NCBI GenBank assembly: GCA_946800325.1
Contig: OX326959.1
Span: 34,047,027-34,111,026 of the forward strand
From: Luzula sylvatica
Lineage: Eukaryota > Streptophyta > Magnoliopsida > Poales > Juncaceae
Direction of reading: 5' to 3'
DNA: 64,000 nucleotides
The notes below the pieces were generated by a model. It did not search any database. It had not been told where the DNA came from and was given only the letters and a program-made list of their open reading frames with translations. This document shows positions 22,346 to 35,881 of the stretch, piece by piece (within the stretch, counting starts at the first letter, position 1; every line of letters begins with the position of its first letter). Made by a program: the position numbers and the translations under genes.

Positions 22346-25300
22346 AAAGCGTTAAAATATTGTTTTGAATCGAAAAACAAACTTTCTTAATGTTTGTGAA
22401 ATTTGGTGAAAAGTTATGTACTATAAGATACGATACAAATGATCTAGAAACACGTTATTTGAACTCCTCAAAGCGTTAAAATCTTGTTTTGAATCGAAAA
22501 ACAAACTTTCTTAGTGTTTTTGAAGTTTGGTGAAAAGTTATGTACTAAAAGATACGATACAAATGATCTAAAACCATGTTATTTGAACTCCTCAAAGTGT
22601 TAAAATCTTGTTTTGTATCGAAAAACAAACTTTCTTAATGTTTGTGAAATTTGGTGAAAAGTTATGTACTATAAGATACGATACAAATGATCTAGAAACA
22701 CGTTATTTGAACTCCTCAAAGCGTTAAAATCTTGTTTTGAATCGAAAAACAAACTTTCTTAGTGTTTTTGAAGTTTGGTGAAAAGTTATGTACTAAAAGA
22801 TACGATACAAATGATCTAAAAACACGTTATTTGAACTCCTCAAAGCGTAAAAAGATTGCTATTAATTGAAAAGAAAACTTTCTTAGTGTTTGTACAATTT
22901 GGTGAAAAGTTATGTAGTAAAAGATACCATACAAATGATCTAAAAACACGTTATTTGAACTCCTAAAAGCGTTGAAAGTTTGTTTTGAATCGAAAAACAA
23001 ACTTTCTTAGTGTTTGTGAAATTTGGTGAAAAGTTATGTAGTAAAAGATACGATACAAATGATCTAGAAACACGTTATTTGAACTCTTCAAAGTGTTAAA
23101 ATCTTGTTTTGAATCGAAAAACAAACTTTCTTAGTGTTTTTGAAATTTGGTGAAAAGTTATGTACTAAAAGATACGATACAAATGATCTAAAACCATGTT
23201 ATTTGAACTCCTCAAAGCGTTAAAATCTTGTTTTGAATCGAAAAACAAACTTTCTTAGTGTTTGTGAAATTTGGTGAAAAGTCATGTACTATAAGATACG
23301 ATACAAATGATCTAAAAACATGTTATTTGAACTCCTCAAAGCGTTGAAATCTTGTTTTGAATCGAAAAACAAACTTTCTTAGTGTTTCTGAAATTTGGTG
23401 AAAAGTTATGTACTAAAAGATACGATACAAATGATCTAAAAACATGTTATTTGAACTCCTCAAAGTCTGAAAATCTTGTTTTGAATCGAAAAACAAACTT
23501 TCTTAGTGTTTGCGAAATTTGGTGAAAAGTTATGTACTAAAAGATACGACACAAATGTTCTAAAACCACGTTATTTGAACTCCTCAAAGCGTTAAAATCT
23601 GGTTTTGAAATAGAGACACAAACTTTCTTAGTGTTTGTGAAATTTGGTGAAAAGTTATGTACTAAAAGATAAGATACAAATGATCTAAAAACATGTTATT
23701 TGAACTCCTCAAAGCGTTAAAATCTTGTTTTGAATCGAAAAACAAACTATCTTAGTGTTTGTGAAATTTGGTGAAAAGTTATGTACTAAAATATACGATA
23801 CAAATGATCTAAAAACATGTTATTTGAACTCCTCAAAGTGTTAAAATCTTGTTTTGAATCGAAAAACAAACTTTCTTAGTGTTTGCGAAATTTGGTGAAA
23901 AGTTATGTACTAAAAGATACGATACAAATGATATAAAAACACGTTATTTGAACTCCTCAAAGCGTTAAAATCTGGTTTTGAAATAGAAACACAAACTTTC
24001 TTAGTGTTTCTGAAATTTGGTGAAAAGTTATGTAGTAAAAGATACGATACAAATGATCTAAAAACACATTATTTGAACTCCTCAAAGCGTTAAAATCTTG
24101 TTTTGATTCGAAAAACAAACTTTCTTAGTGTTTCTGAAATTTGGTGAAAAGTTATGTACTAAAAGATACGATACAAATGATCTAAAACCATGTTATTTGA
24201 ACTCCTCAAAGTGTTAAAATCTTGTTTTGAATCGAAAAACAAACTTTCTTAGTGTTTGCGAAATTTGGTGAAAAGTTATGTAATAAAAGATACGATACAA
24301 ATGATCTAAAAACACGTTATTTGAACTCCTCAAAGCATTAAAATCTGGTTTTGAAATAGAAACACAAACTTTCTTAGTGTTTGTGAAATTCGGTGAAAAG
24401 TTATGTAGTAAAAGATACGATACAAATGATCTAAAAACATGTTATTTGAACTCCTCAAAGCGTTAATATCTTGTTTTGAATCGAAAAACAATCTTTCTTA
24501 GTGTTTGTGAAATTCGGTGAAAAGTTATGTAGTAAAAGATATGATACAAGTGATCTAAAAACACGTTATTTGAACTCCTCAAAGCGTTGAAAGTTTGTTT
24601 TGAATCGAAAAATAAACTTTCTTAGTGTTTGTGAAATTTGGTGAAAAGTTATGTAGTAAAAGATACGATACAAATGATCTAGAAACACGTTATTTGAACT
24701 CCTCAAAGCGTTAAAATCTTGTTTTGAATCGAAAAACAAACTTTCTTAGTGTTTGTGAAATTTGGTGAAAAGTCATGTACTATATGATACGATACAAATG
24801 ATCTAAAAACATGTTATTTGAACTCCTCAAAGCGTTGAAATCTTGTTTTGAATCGAAAAACAAACTTTCTTAGTGTTTCTGAAATTTGGTGAAAAGTTAT
24901 GTACCAAAAGATACGATACAAATGATCTAAAAACATGTTATTTGAACTTCTCAAAGTCTTAAAATCTTGTTTTGAATCGAAAAACAAACTTTCTTAGTGT
25001 TTGCGAAATTTGTTGAAAAGTTATGTACTAAAAGATACGATACAAATGATCTGAAAACACGTTATTTGAACTCCTCAAAGCGTTAAAATCTTGTTTTGAA
25101 TCGAAAAACAAACTTTCTTAGTGTTTCTGAAATTTGGTGAAAAGTTATGTACTAAAAGATACGATACAAATGATCTAAAAACACGTTATTTGAACTCCTC
25201 AAAGCGTTAAAATCTGGTTTTGAAATAGAAACACAAACTTTCTTAGTGTTTGTGAAATTTGGTGAAAAGTTATGTAGTAAAAGATACGATACAAATGATC

Positions 25301-27686
25301 TAAAAACATGTTATTTGAACTCCTCAAAGCGTTAAAATCTGGTTTTGAAATAGAAACACAAACTTTCTTAGTGTTTGCGAAATTTGGTGAAAAGTTATGT
25401 ACTAAAAGATACGATACAAATGTTCTAAAACCACGTTATTTGAACTCCTCAAAGCGTTAAAATCTGGTTTTGAAATAGCGACACAAACTTTCTTAGTGTT
25501 TGTGAAATTTGGTGAAAAGTTATGTACTAAAAGATAAGATACAAATGATCTAAAAACATGTTATTTGAACTCCTCAAAGCGTTAAAATCTTGTTTTGAAT
25601 CGAAAAACAAACTATCTTAGTGTTTGTGAAATTTGGTGAAAAGTTATGTACTAAAATATACGATACAAATGATCTAAAAACATGTTATTTGAACTCCTCA
25701 AAGTGTTAAAATCTTGTTTTGAATCGAAAAACAAACTTTCTTAGTGTTTGCGAAATTTGGTGAAAAGTTATGTACTAAAAGATACGATACAAATGATATA
25801 AAAACACGTTATTTGAACTCCTCAAAGCGTTAAAATCTGGTTTTGAAATAGAAACACAAACTTTCTTAGTGTTTCTGAAATTTGGTGAAAAGTTATGTAG
25901 TAAAAGATACGATACAAATGATCTAAAAACACGTTATTTGAACTCCTCAAAGCGTTAAAATCTTGTTTTGATTCGAAAAACAAACTTTCTTAGTGTTTCT
26001 GAAATTTGGTGAAAAGTTATGTACTAAAAGATACGATACAAATGATCTAAAACCATGTTATTTGAACTCCTCAAAGTGTTAAAATCTTGTTTTGAATCGA
26101 AAAACAAACTTTCTTAGTGTTTGCGAAATTTGGTGAAAAGTTATGTAATAAAAGATACGATACAAATGATCTAAAAACACGTTATTTGAACTCCTCAAAG
26201 CATTAAAATCTGGTTTTGAAATAGAAACACAAACTTTCTTAGTGTTTGTGAAATTCGGTGAAAAGTCATGTAGTAAAAGATACGATACAAATGATCTAAA
26301 AACATGTTATTTGAACTCCTCAAAGCGTTAATATCTTGTTTTGAATCGAAAAACAATCTTTCTTAGTGTTTGTGAAATTCGGTGAAAAGTTATGTAGTAA
26401 AAGATATGAAACAAGTGATCTAAAAACACGTTATTTGAACTCCTCAAAGCGTTGAAAGTTTGTTTTGAATCGAAAAATAAACTTTCTTAGTGTTTGTGAA
26501 ATTTGGTGAAAAGTTATGTAGTAAAAGATACGATACAAATGATCTAGAAACACGTTATTTGAACTCCTCAAAGCGTTAAAATCTTGTTTTGAATCGAAAA
26601 ACAAACTTTCTTAGTGTTTGTGAAATTTGGTGAAAAGTCATGTACTATATGATACGATACAAATGATCTAAAAACATGTTATTTGAACTCCTCAAAGCGT
26701 TGAAATCTTGTTTTGAATCGAAAAACAAACTTTCTTAGTGTTTCTGAAATTTGGTGAAAAGTTATGTACCAAAAGATACAATACAAATGATCTAAAAACA
26801 TGTTATTTGAACTTCTCAAAGTCTTAAAATCTTGTTTTGAATCGAAAAACAAACTTTCTTAGTGTTTGCGAAATTTGTTGAAAAGTTATGTACTAAAAGA
26901 TACGATACAAATGATCTGAAAACACGTTATTTGAACTCCTCAAAGCGTTAAAATCTTGTTTTGAATCGAAAAACAAACTTTCTTAGTGTTTCTGAAATTT
27001 GGTGAAAAGTTTTGTACTAAAAGATACGATACAAATGATCTAAAAACATATTATTTGAACTCCTCAAAGTGTTAAAATCTTGTTTTGAATCGAAAAACAA
27101 ACTTTCTTAGTGTTTGCGAAATTTGGTGAAAAGTTATGTACTAAAAGATACGATACACATGATCTAAAAACATGTTATTTGAACTCCTCAAAGTGTTAAA
27201 ATCTTGTTTTGAATCGAAAAACAAAATTTCTTAGTGTTTGCGAAATTTGGTGAAAAGTTATGTACTAAAAGATACGATACAAATGTTCTAAAACCACGTT
27301 ATTTGAACTCCTCAAAGCATTAAAATCTGGTTTTGAAATAGAGACACAAACTTTCTTAGTGTTTGTGAAATTTGGTGAAAAGTTATGTACTAAAACATAC
27401 GATACAAATGATCTAAAAACATGTTATTTGAACTCCTCAAAGCGTTAAAATCTTGTTTTTATTCGAAAAACAAACTTTCTTAGTGTTTCTGAAATTTGGT
27501 GAAAAGTTATGTACTAAAAGATACGATACAAATGATCTAAAAACATGTTATTTGAACTCCTCAAAGTGTTAAAATCTTGTTTTGAATCGAAAAACAAACT
27601 TTCTTAGTGTTTGCGAAATTTGGTGAAAAGTTATGAACTAAAATATACGATACAAATGATCTAAAACCATGTTATTTGAACTCCTC
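22346..27686 (+). repeat. Composite HOR unit 8 (43 monomers, 5341 bp)
   Basis: The order is m1-m7, i1-i4, m8-m19, three extra 125-bp monomers x1-x3 (25201-25575), then m8-m24 again from 25576. The 1865-bp segment starting at m8 (23711) therefore returns as a second m8 at 25576. Nine monomers are 125 bp, which accounts exactly for 43 x 124 + 9. x3 has GAAATAGCGACAC (C at 25479) and GATAAGATAC, so it looks like i4. The first m19 ends in ACACG rather than ACATATTA, suggesting the exchange point is there. AAAACACATT at 24061 and the x3 C recur 8320 bp later in unit 10. Confidence 0.9.
25201..25575 (+). repeat. x1-x3: three consecutive 125-bp monomers
   Basis: Elsewhere the 125-bp class (CTGGTTTTGAAATAG) never occurs in consecutive monomers. 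Here three follow one another: x1 (TTTGTG, GTAGTAAAAG), x2 (TTTGCG, ATGTTCTAAAACC) and x3 (GAAATAGCGACAC, GATAAGATAC). x2 looks like a 125-bp front joined to an i3 or m21 back half, and x3 like i4. The same triplet recurs at 33521-33895. It sits exactly at the junction where the monomer order jumps back from m19 to m8. Confidence 0.9.
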
Positions 27687-30665
27687 AAAGCGTTAAAATA
27701 TTGTTTTGAATCGAAAAACAAACTTTCTTAATGTTTGTGAAATTTGGTGAAAAGTTATGTACTATAAGATACGATACAAATGATCTAGAAACACGTTATT
27801 TGAACTCCTCAAAGCGTTAAAATCTTGTTTTGAATCGAAAAACAAACTTTCTTAGTGTTTTTGAAGTTTGGTGAAAAGTTATGTACTAAAAGATACGATA
27901 CAAATGATCTAAAACCATGTTATTTGAACTCCTCAAAGTGTTAAAATCTTGTTTTGTATCGAAAAACAAACTTTCTTAATGTTTGTGAAATTTGGTGAAA
28001 AGTTATGTACTATAAGATACGATACAAATGATCTAGAAACACGTTATTTGAACTCCTCAAAGCGTTAAAATCTTGTTTTGAATCGAAAAACAAACTTTCT
28101 TAGTGTTTTTGAAGTTTGGTGAAAAGTTATGTACTAAAAGATACGATACAAATGATCTAAAAACACGTTATTTGAACTCCTCAAAGCGTAAAAAGATTGC
28201 TATTAATTGAAAAGAAAACTTTCTTAGTGTTTGTACAATTTGGTGAAAAGTTATGTAGTAAAAGATACCATACAAATGATCTAAAAACACGTTATTTGAA
28301 CTCCTAAAAGCGTTGAAAGTTTGTTTTGAATCGAAAAACAAACTTTCTTAGTGTTTGTGAAATTTGGTGAAAAGTTATGTAGTAAAAGATACGATACAAA
28401 TGATCTAGAAACACGTTATTTGAACTCTTCAAAGTGTTAAAATCTTGTTTTGAATCGAAAAACAAACTTTCTTAGTGTTTTTGAAGTTTGGTGAAAAGTT
28501 ATGTACTAAAAGATACGATACAAATGATCTAAAAACATGTTATTTGAACTCCTCAAAGCGTTAAAATCTTGTTTTGAATCGAAAAACAAACTATCTTAGT
28601 GTTTGTGAAATTTGGTGAAAAGTTATGTACTAAAATATACGATACAAATGATCTAAAAACATGTTATTTGAACTCCTCAAAGTGTTAAAATCTTGTTTTG
28701 AATCGAAAAACAAACTTTCTTAGTGTTTGCGAAATTTGGTGAAAAGTTATGTACTAAAAGATACGATACAAATGATATAAAAACACGTTATTTGAACTCC
28801 TCAAAGCGTTAAAATCTGGTTTTGAAATAGAAACACAAACTTTCTTAGTGTTTCTGAAATTTGGTGAAAAGTTATGTAGTAAAAGATACGATACAAATGA
28901 TCTAAAAACACGTTATTTGAACTCCTCAAAGCGTTAAAATCTTGTTTTGATTCGAAAAACAAACTTTCTTAGTGTTTCTGAAATTTGGTGAAAAGTTATG
29001 TACTAAAAGATACGATACAAATGATCTAAAACCATGTTATTTGAACTCCTCAAAGTGTTAAAATCTTGTTTTGAATCGAAAAACAAACTTTCTTAGTGTT
29101 TGCGAAATTTGGTGAAAAGTTATGTAATAAAAGATACGATACAAATGATCTAAAAACACGTTATTTGAACTCCTCAAAGCATTAAAATCTGGTTTTGAAA
29201 TAGAAACACAAACTTTCTTAGTGTTTGTGAAATTCGGTGAAAAGTCATGTAGTAAAAGATACGATACAAATGATCTAAAAACATGTTATTTGAACTCCTC
29301 AAAGCGTTAATATCTTGTTTTGAATCGAAAAACAATCTTTCTTAGTGTTTGTGAAATTCGGTGAAAAGTTATGTAGTAAAAGATATGATACAAGTGATCT
29401 AAAAACACGTTATTTGAACTCCTCAAAGCGTTGAAAGTTTGTTTTGAATCGAAAAATAAACTTTCTTAGTGTTTGTGAAATTTGGTGAAAAGTTATGTAG
29501 TAAAAGATACGATACAAATGATCTAGAAACACGTTATTTGAACTCCTCAAAGCGTTAAAATCTTGTTTTGAATCGAAAAACAAACTTTCTTAGTGTTTGT
29601 GAAATTTGGTGAAAAGTCATGTACTATATGATACGATACAAATGATCTAAAAACATGTTATTTGAACTCCTCAAAGCGTTGAAATCTTGTTTTGAATCGA
29701 AAAACAAACTTTCTTAGTGTTTCTGAAATTTGGTGAAAAGTTATGTACCAAAAGATACGATACAAATGATCTAAAAACATGTTATTTGAACTTCTCAAAG
29801 TCTTAAAATCTTGTTTTGAATCGAAAAACAAACTTTCTTAGTGTTTGCGAAATTTGTTGAAAAGTTATGTACTAAAAGATACGATACAAATGATCTGAAA
29901 ACACGTTATTTGAACTCCTCAAAGCGTTAAAATCTTGTTTTGAATCGAAAAACAAACTTTCTTAGTGTTTCTGAAATTTGGTGAAAAGTTATGTACTAAA
30001 AGATACGATACAAATGATCTAAAAACATATTATTTGAACTCCTCAAAGTGTTAAAATCTTGTTTTGAATCGAAAAACAAACTTTCTTAGTGTTTGCGAAA
30101 TTTGGTGAAAAGTTATGTACTAAAAGATACGATACACATGATCTAAAAACATGTTATTTGAACTCCTCAAAGTGTTAAAATCTTGTTTTGAATCGAAAAA
30201 CAAAATTTCTTAGTGTTTGCGAAATTTGGTGAAAAGTTATGTACTAAAAGATACGATACAAATGTTCTAAAACCACGTTATTTGAACTCCTCAAAGCATT
30301 AAAATCTGGTTTTGAAATAGAGACACAAACTTTCTTAGTGTTTGTGAAATTTGGTGAAAAGTTATGTACTAAAACATACGATACAAATGATCTAAAAACA
30401 TGTTATTTGAACTCCTCAAAGCGTTAAAATCTTGTTTTTATTCGAAAAACAAACTTTCTTAGTGTTTCTGAAATTTGGTGAAAAGTTATGTACTAAAAGA
30501 TACGATACAAATGATCTAAAAACATGTTATTTGAACTCCTCAAAGTGTTAAAATCTTGTTTTGAATCGAAAAACAAACTTTCTTAGTGTTTGCGAAATTT
30601 GGTGAAAAGTTATGAACTAAAATATACGATACAAATGATCTAAAACCATGTTATTTGAACTCCTC
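27687..30665 (+). repeat. HOR unit 9, short type S (24 monomers, 2979 bp)
   Basis: Short unit with mixed markers: m2 GCGTT and m3 AAACAAAC as in the right domain, but m7 GAAGTTTGG and m23 TTTTTATTCG as in the left domain. m13 has GTCATGTAGTAAAAG near 29242. It is the last S unit in the window. Together with unit 8 it forms an 8320-bp segment. Confidence 0.92.
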
Positions 30666-33600
30666 AAAGCGTTAAAATATTGTTTTGAATCGAAAAACAA
30701 ACTTTCTTAATGTTTGTGAAATTTGGTGAAAAGTTATGTACTATAAGATACGATACAAATGATCTAGAAACACGTTATTTGAACTCCTCAAAGCGTTAAA
30801 ATCTTGTTTTGAATCGAAAAACAAACTTTCTTAGTGTTTTTGAAGTTTGGTGAAAAGTTATGTACTAAATGATACGATACAAATGATCTAAAACCATGTT
30901 ATTTGAACTCCTCAAAGTGTTAAAATCTTGTTTTGTATCGAAAAACAAACTTTCTTAATGTTTGTGAAATTTGGTGAAAAGTTATGTACTATAAGATACA
31001 ATACAAATGATCTAGAAACACGTTATTTGAACTCCTCAAAGCGTTAAAATCTTGTTTTGAATCGAAAAACAAACTTTCTTAGTGTTTTTGAAGTTTGGTG
31101 AAAAGTTATGTACTAAAAGATACGATACAAATGATCTAAAAACACGTTATTTGAACTCCTCAAAGCGTAAAAAGATTGCTATTAATTGAAAAGAAAACTT
31201 TCTTAGTGTTTGTACAATTTGGTGAAAAGTTATGTAGTAAAAGATACCATACAAATGATCTAAAAACACGTTATTTGAACTCCTAAAAGCGTTGAAAGTT
31301 TGTTTTGAATCGAAAAACAAACTTTCTTAGTGTTTGTGAAATTTGGTGAAAAGTTATGTAGTAAAAGATACGATACAAATGATCTAGAAACAAGTTATTT
31401 GAACTCTTCAAAGTGTTAAAAACTTGTTTTGAATCGAAAAACAAACTTTCTTAGTGTTTTTGAAATTTGGTGAAAAGTTATGTACTAAAAGATACGATAC
31501 AAATGATCTAAAACCATGTTATTTGAACTCCTCAAAGCGTTAAAATCTGGTTTTGAATCGAAAAACAAACTTTCTTAGTGTTTGTGAAATTTGGTGAAAA
31601 GTCATGTACTATAAGATACGATACAAATGATCTAAAAACATGTTATTTGAACTCCTCAAAGCGTTGAAATCTTGTTTTGAATCGAAAAACAAACTTTCTT
31701 AGTGTTTCTGAAATTTGGTGAAAAGTTATGTACTAAAAGATACGATACAAATGATCTAAAAACATGTTATTTGAACTCCTCAAAGTCTGAAAATCTTGTT
31801 TTGAATCGAAAAACAAACTTTCTTAGTGTTTGCGAAATTTGGTGAAAAGTTATGTACTAAAAGATACGATACAAATGTTCTAAAACCACGTTATTTGAAC
31901 TCCTCAAAGCGTTAAAATCTGGTTTTGAAATAGAGACACAAACTTTCTTAGTGTTTGTGAAATTTGGTGAAAAGTTATGTACTAAAAGATAAGATACAAA
32001 TGATCTAAAAACATGTTATTTGAACTCCTCAAAGCGTTAAAATCTTGTTTTGAATCGAAAAACAAACTATCTTAGTGTTTGTGAAATTTGGTGAAAAGTT
32101 ATGTACTAAAATATACGATACAAATGATCTAAAAACATGTTATTTGAACTCCTCAAAGTGTTAAAATCTTGTTTTGAATCGAAAAACAAACTTTCTTAGT
32201 GTTTGCGAAATTTGGTGAAAAGTTATGTACTAAAAGATACGATACAAATGATATAAAAACACGTTATTTGAACTCCTCAAAGCGTTAAAATCTGGTTTTG
32301 AAATAGAAACACAAACTTTCTTAGTGTTTCTGAAATTTGGTGAAAAGTTATGTAGTAAAAGATACGATACAAATGATCTAAAAACACATTATTTGAACTC
32401 CTCAAAGCGTTAAAATCTTGTTTTGATTCGAAAAACAAACTTTCTTAGTGTTTCTGAAATTTGGTGAAAAGTTATGTACTAAAAGATACGATACAAATGA
32501 TCTAAAACCATGTTATTTGAACTCCTCAAAGTGTTAAAATCTTGTTTTGAATCGAAAAACAAACTTTCTTAGTGTTTGCGAAATTTGGTGAAAAGTTATG
32601 TAATAAAAGATACGATACAAATGATCTAAAAACACGTTATTTGAACTCCTCAAAGCATTAAAATCTGGTTTTGAAATAGAAACACAAACTTTCTTAGTGT
32701 TTGTGAAATTCGGTGAAAAGTTATGTAGTAAAAGATACGATACAAATGATCTAAAAACATGTTATTTGAACTCCTCAAAGCGTTAATATCTTGTTTTGAA
32801 TCGAAAAACAATCTTTCTTAGTGTTTGTGAAATTCGGTGAAAAGTTATGTAGTAAAAGATATGATACAAGTGATCTAAAAACACGTTATTTGAACTCCTC
32901 AAAGCGTTGAAAGTTTGTTTTGAATCGAAAAATAAACTTTCTTAGTGTTTGTGAAATTTGGTGAAAAGTTATGTAGTAAAAGATACGATACAAATGATCT
33001 AGAAACACGTTATTTGAACTCCTCAAAGCGTTAAAATCTTGTTTTGAATCGAAAAACAAACTTTCTTAGTGTTTGTGAAATTTGGTGAAAAGTCATGTAC
33101 TATATGATACGATACAAATGATCTAAAAACATGTTATTTGAACTCCTCAAAGCGTTGAAATCTTGTTTTGAATCGAATAACAAACTTTCTTAGTGTTTCT
33201 GAAATTTGGTGAAAAGTTATGTACCAAAAGATACGATACAAATGATCTAAAAACATGTTATTTGAACTTCTCAAAGTCTTAAAATCTTGTTTTGAATCGA
33301 AAAACAAACTTTCTTAGTGTTTGCGAAATTTGTTGAAAAGTTATGTACTAAAAGATACGATACAAATGATCTGAAAACACGTTATTTGAACTCCTCAAAG
33401 CGTTAAAATCTTGTTTTGAATCGAAAAACAAACTTTCTTAGTGTTTCTGAAATTTGGTGAAAAGTTATGTACTAAAAGATACGATACAAATGATCTAAAA
33501 ACACGTTATTTGAACTCCTCAAAGCGTTAAAATCTGGTTTTGAAATAGAAACACAAACTTTCTTAGTGTTTGTGAAATTTGGTGAAAAGTTATGTAGTAA

Positions 33601-35881
33601 AAGATACGATACAAATGATCTAAAAACATGTTATTTGAACTCCTCAAAGCGTTAAAATCTGGTTTTGAAATAGAAACACAAACTTTCTTAGTGTTTGCGA
33701 AATTTGGTGAAAAGTTATGTACTAAAAGATACGATACAAATGTTCTAAAACCACGTTATTTGAACTCCTCAAAGCGTTAAAATCTGGTTTTGAAATAGCG
33801 ACACAAACTTTCTTAGTGTTTGTGAAATTTGGTGAAAAGTTATGTACTAAAAGATAAGATACAAATGATCTAAAAACATGTTATTTGAACTCCTCAAAGC
33901 GTTAAAATCTTGTTTTGAATCGAAAAACAAACTATCTTAGTGTTTGTGAAATTTGGTGAAAAGTTATGTACTAAAATATACGATACAAATGATCTAAAAA
34001 CATGTTATTTGAACTCCTCAAAGTGTTAAAATCTTGTTTTGAATCGAAAAACAAACTTTCTTAGTGTTTGCGAAATTTGGTGAAAAGTTGTGTACTAAAA
34101 GATACGATACAAATGATATAAAAACACATTATTTGAACTCCTCAAAGCGTTAAAATCTGGTTTTGAAATAGAAACACAAACTTTCTTAGTGTTTGTGAAA
34201 TTTGGTGAAAAGTTATGTAGTAAAAGATACGATACAAATGATCTAAAAACACGTTATTTGAACTCCTCAAAGCGTTAAAATCTTGTTTTGATTCGAAAAA
34301 CAAACTTTCTTAGTGTTTCTGAAATTTGGTGAAAAGTTATGTACTAAAAGATACGATACAAATGATCTAAAACCATGTTATTTGAACTCCTCAAAGTGTT
34401 AAAATCTTGTTTTGAATCGAAAAACAAACTTTCTTAGTGTTTGCGAAATTTGGTGAAAAGTTATGTAATAAAAGATACGATACAAATGATCTAAAAACAC
34501 GTTATTTGAACTCCTCAAAGCATTAAAATCTGGTTTTGAAATAGAAACACAAACTTTCTTAGTGTTTGTGAAATTCGGTGAAAAGTTATGTAGTAAAAGA
34601 TACGATACAAATGATCTAAAAACATGTTATTTGAACTCCTCAAAGCGTTAATATCTTGTTTTGAATCGAAAAACAATCTTTCTTAGTGTTTGTGAAATTC
34701 GGTGAACAGTTATGTAGTAAAAGATATGATACAAGTGATCTAAAAACACGTTATTTGAACTCCTCAAAGCGTTGAAAGTTTGTTTTGAATCGAAAAATAA
34801 ACTTTCTTAGTGTTTGTGAAATTTGGTGAAAAGTTATGTAGTAAAAGATACGATACAAATGATCTAGAAACACGTTATTTGAACTCCTCAAAGCGTTAAA
34901 ATCTTGTTTTGAATCGAAAAACAAACTTTCTTAGTGTTTGTGAAATTTGGTGAAAAGTCATGTACTATATGATACGATACAAATGATCTAAAAACATGTT
35001 ATTTGAACTCCTCAAAGCGTTGAAATCTTGTTTTGAATCGAAAAACAAACTTTCTTAGTGTTTCTGAAATTTGGTGAAAAGTTATGTACCAAAAGATACG
35101 ATACAAATGATCTAAAAACATGTTATTTGAACTCCTCAAAGTCTTAAAATCTTGTTTTGAATCGAAAAACAAACTTTCTTAGTGTTTGCGAAATTTGGTG
35201 AAAAGTTATGTACTAAAAGATACGATACAAATGATCTGAAAACACGTTATTTGAACTCCTCAAAGCGTTAAAATCTTGTTTTGAATCGAAAAACAAACTT
35301 TCTTAGTGTTTCTGAAATTTGGTGAAAAGTTATGTACTAAAAGATACGATACAAATGATCTAAAAACATATTATTTGAACTCCTCAAAGTGTTAAAATCT
35401 TGTTTTGAATCGAAAACAAAATTTCTTAGTGTTTGCGAAATTTGGTGAAAAGTTATGTACTAAAAGATACGATACAAATGTTCTAAAACCACGTTATTTG
35501 AACTCCTCAAAGCATTAAAATCTAGTTTTGAAATAGAGACACAAACTTTCTTAGTGTTTGTGAAATTTGGTGAAAAGTTATGTACTAAAAGATACGATAC
35601 AAATGATCTAAAAACATGTTATTTGAACTCCTCAAAGCGTTAAAATCTTGTTTTGATTCGAAAAACAAACTTTCTTAGTGTTTCTGAAATTTGGTGAAAA
35701 GTTATGTACTAAAAGATACGATACAAATGATCTAAAAACATGTTATTTGAACTCCTCAAAGTGTTAAAATCTTGTTTTGAATCGAAAAACAAACTTTCTT
35801 AGTGTTTGCGAAATTTGGTGAAAAGTTATGAACTAAAATATTCGATACAAATGATCTAAAACCATGTTATTTGAACTCCTC
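30666..35881 (+). repeat. Composite HOR unit 10 (42 monomers, 5216 bp)
   Basis: Same order as unit 8, including x1-x3 at 33521-33895, at an exact spacing of 8320 bp. One monomer was then lost: a single chimeric 123-bp monomer at 35386-35508 replaces m20 and m21. The length equals 42 x 124 + 9 - 1. The unit carries several private changes (TACTAAATGAT near 30867, ACAAGTTATT near 31391, AAAACTTG near 31430, GAATAACAAAC near 33176, GTTGTGTAC near 34089, GGTGAACAG near 34704), more than most units. m18 here has ordinary GGTGAAAAG, and m23 has GATTCG as in all later units. Confidence 0.9.
35386..35508 (+). repeat. Chimeric m20/m21 monomer (123 bp)
   Basis: This monomer follows m19 (ACATATTA) and starts as m20 or m21 (GTGTT). 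It has lost one A (GAATCGAAAACAAAATTTC) and continues with the m21 signature CAAAATTT and ATGTTCTAAAACC. The ACACATGATC monomer m20 is missing. Relative to unit 8 the net loss is 125 bp, one monomer plus one base, which explains the shift from 8320 to 8195 bp spacing downstream. Confidence 0.88.

Larger units (their letters stand above)
22346..35881 (+). repeat. 8320-bp tandem segmental duplication
   Basis: Units 8 and 9 together (22346-30665) make an 8320-bp segment, and the next copy starts at 30666. Two rare markers recur at exactly this distance: AAAACACATT at 24061 and 32381, and the C of GAAATAGCGACAC at 25479 and 33799. The x1-x3 triplet also recurs at this spacing. The second copy runs to 35881 with one monomer lost near 35386, and no unit-9-like S follows it, so the second copy is partial or was overwritten. 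Confidence 0.88.
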
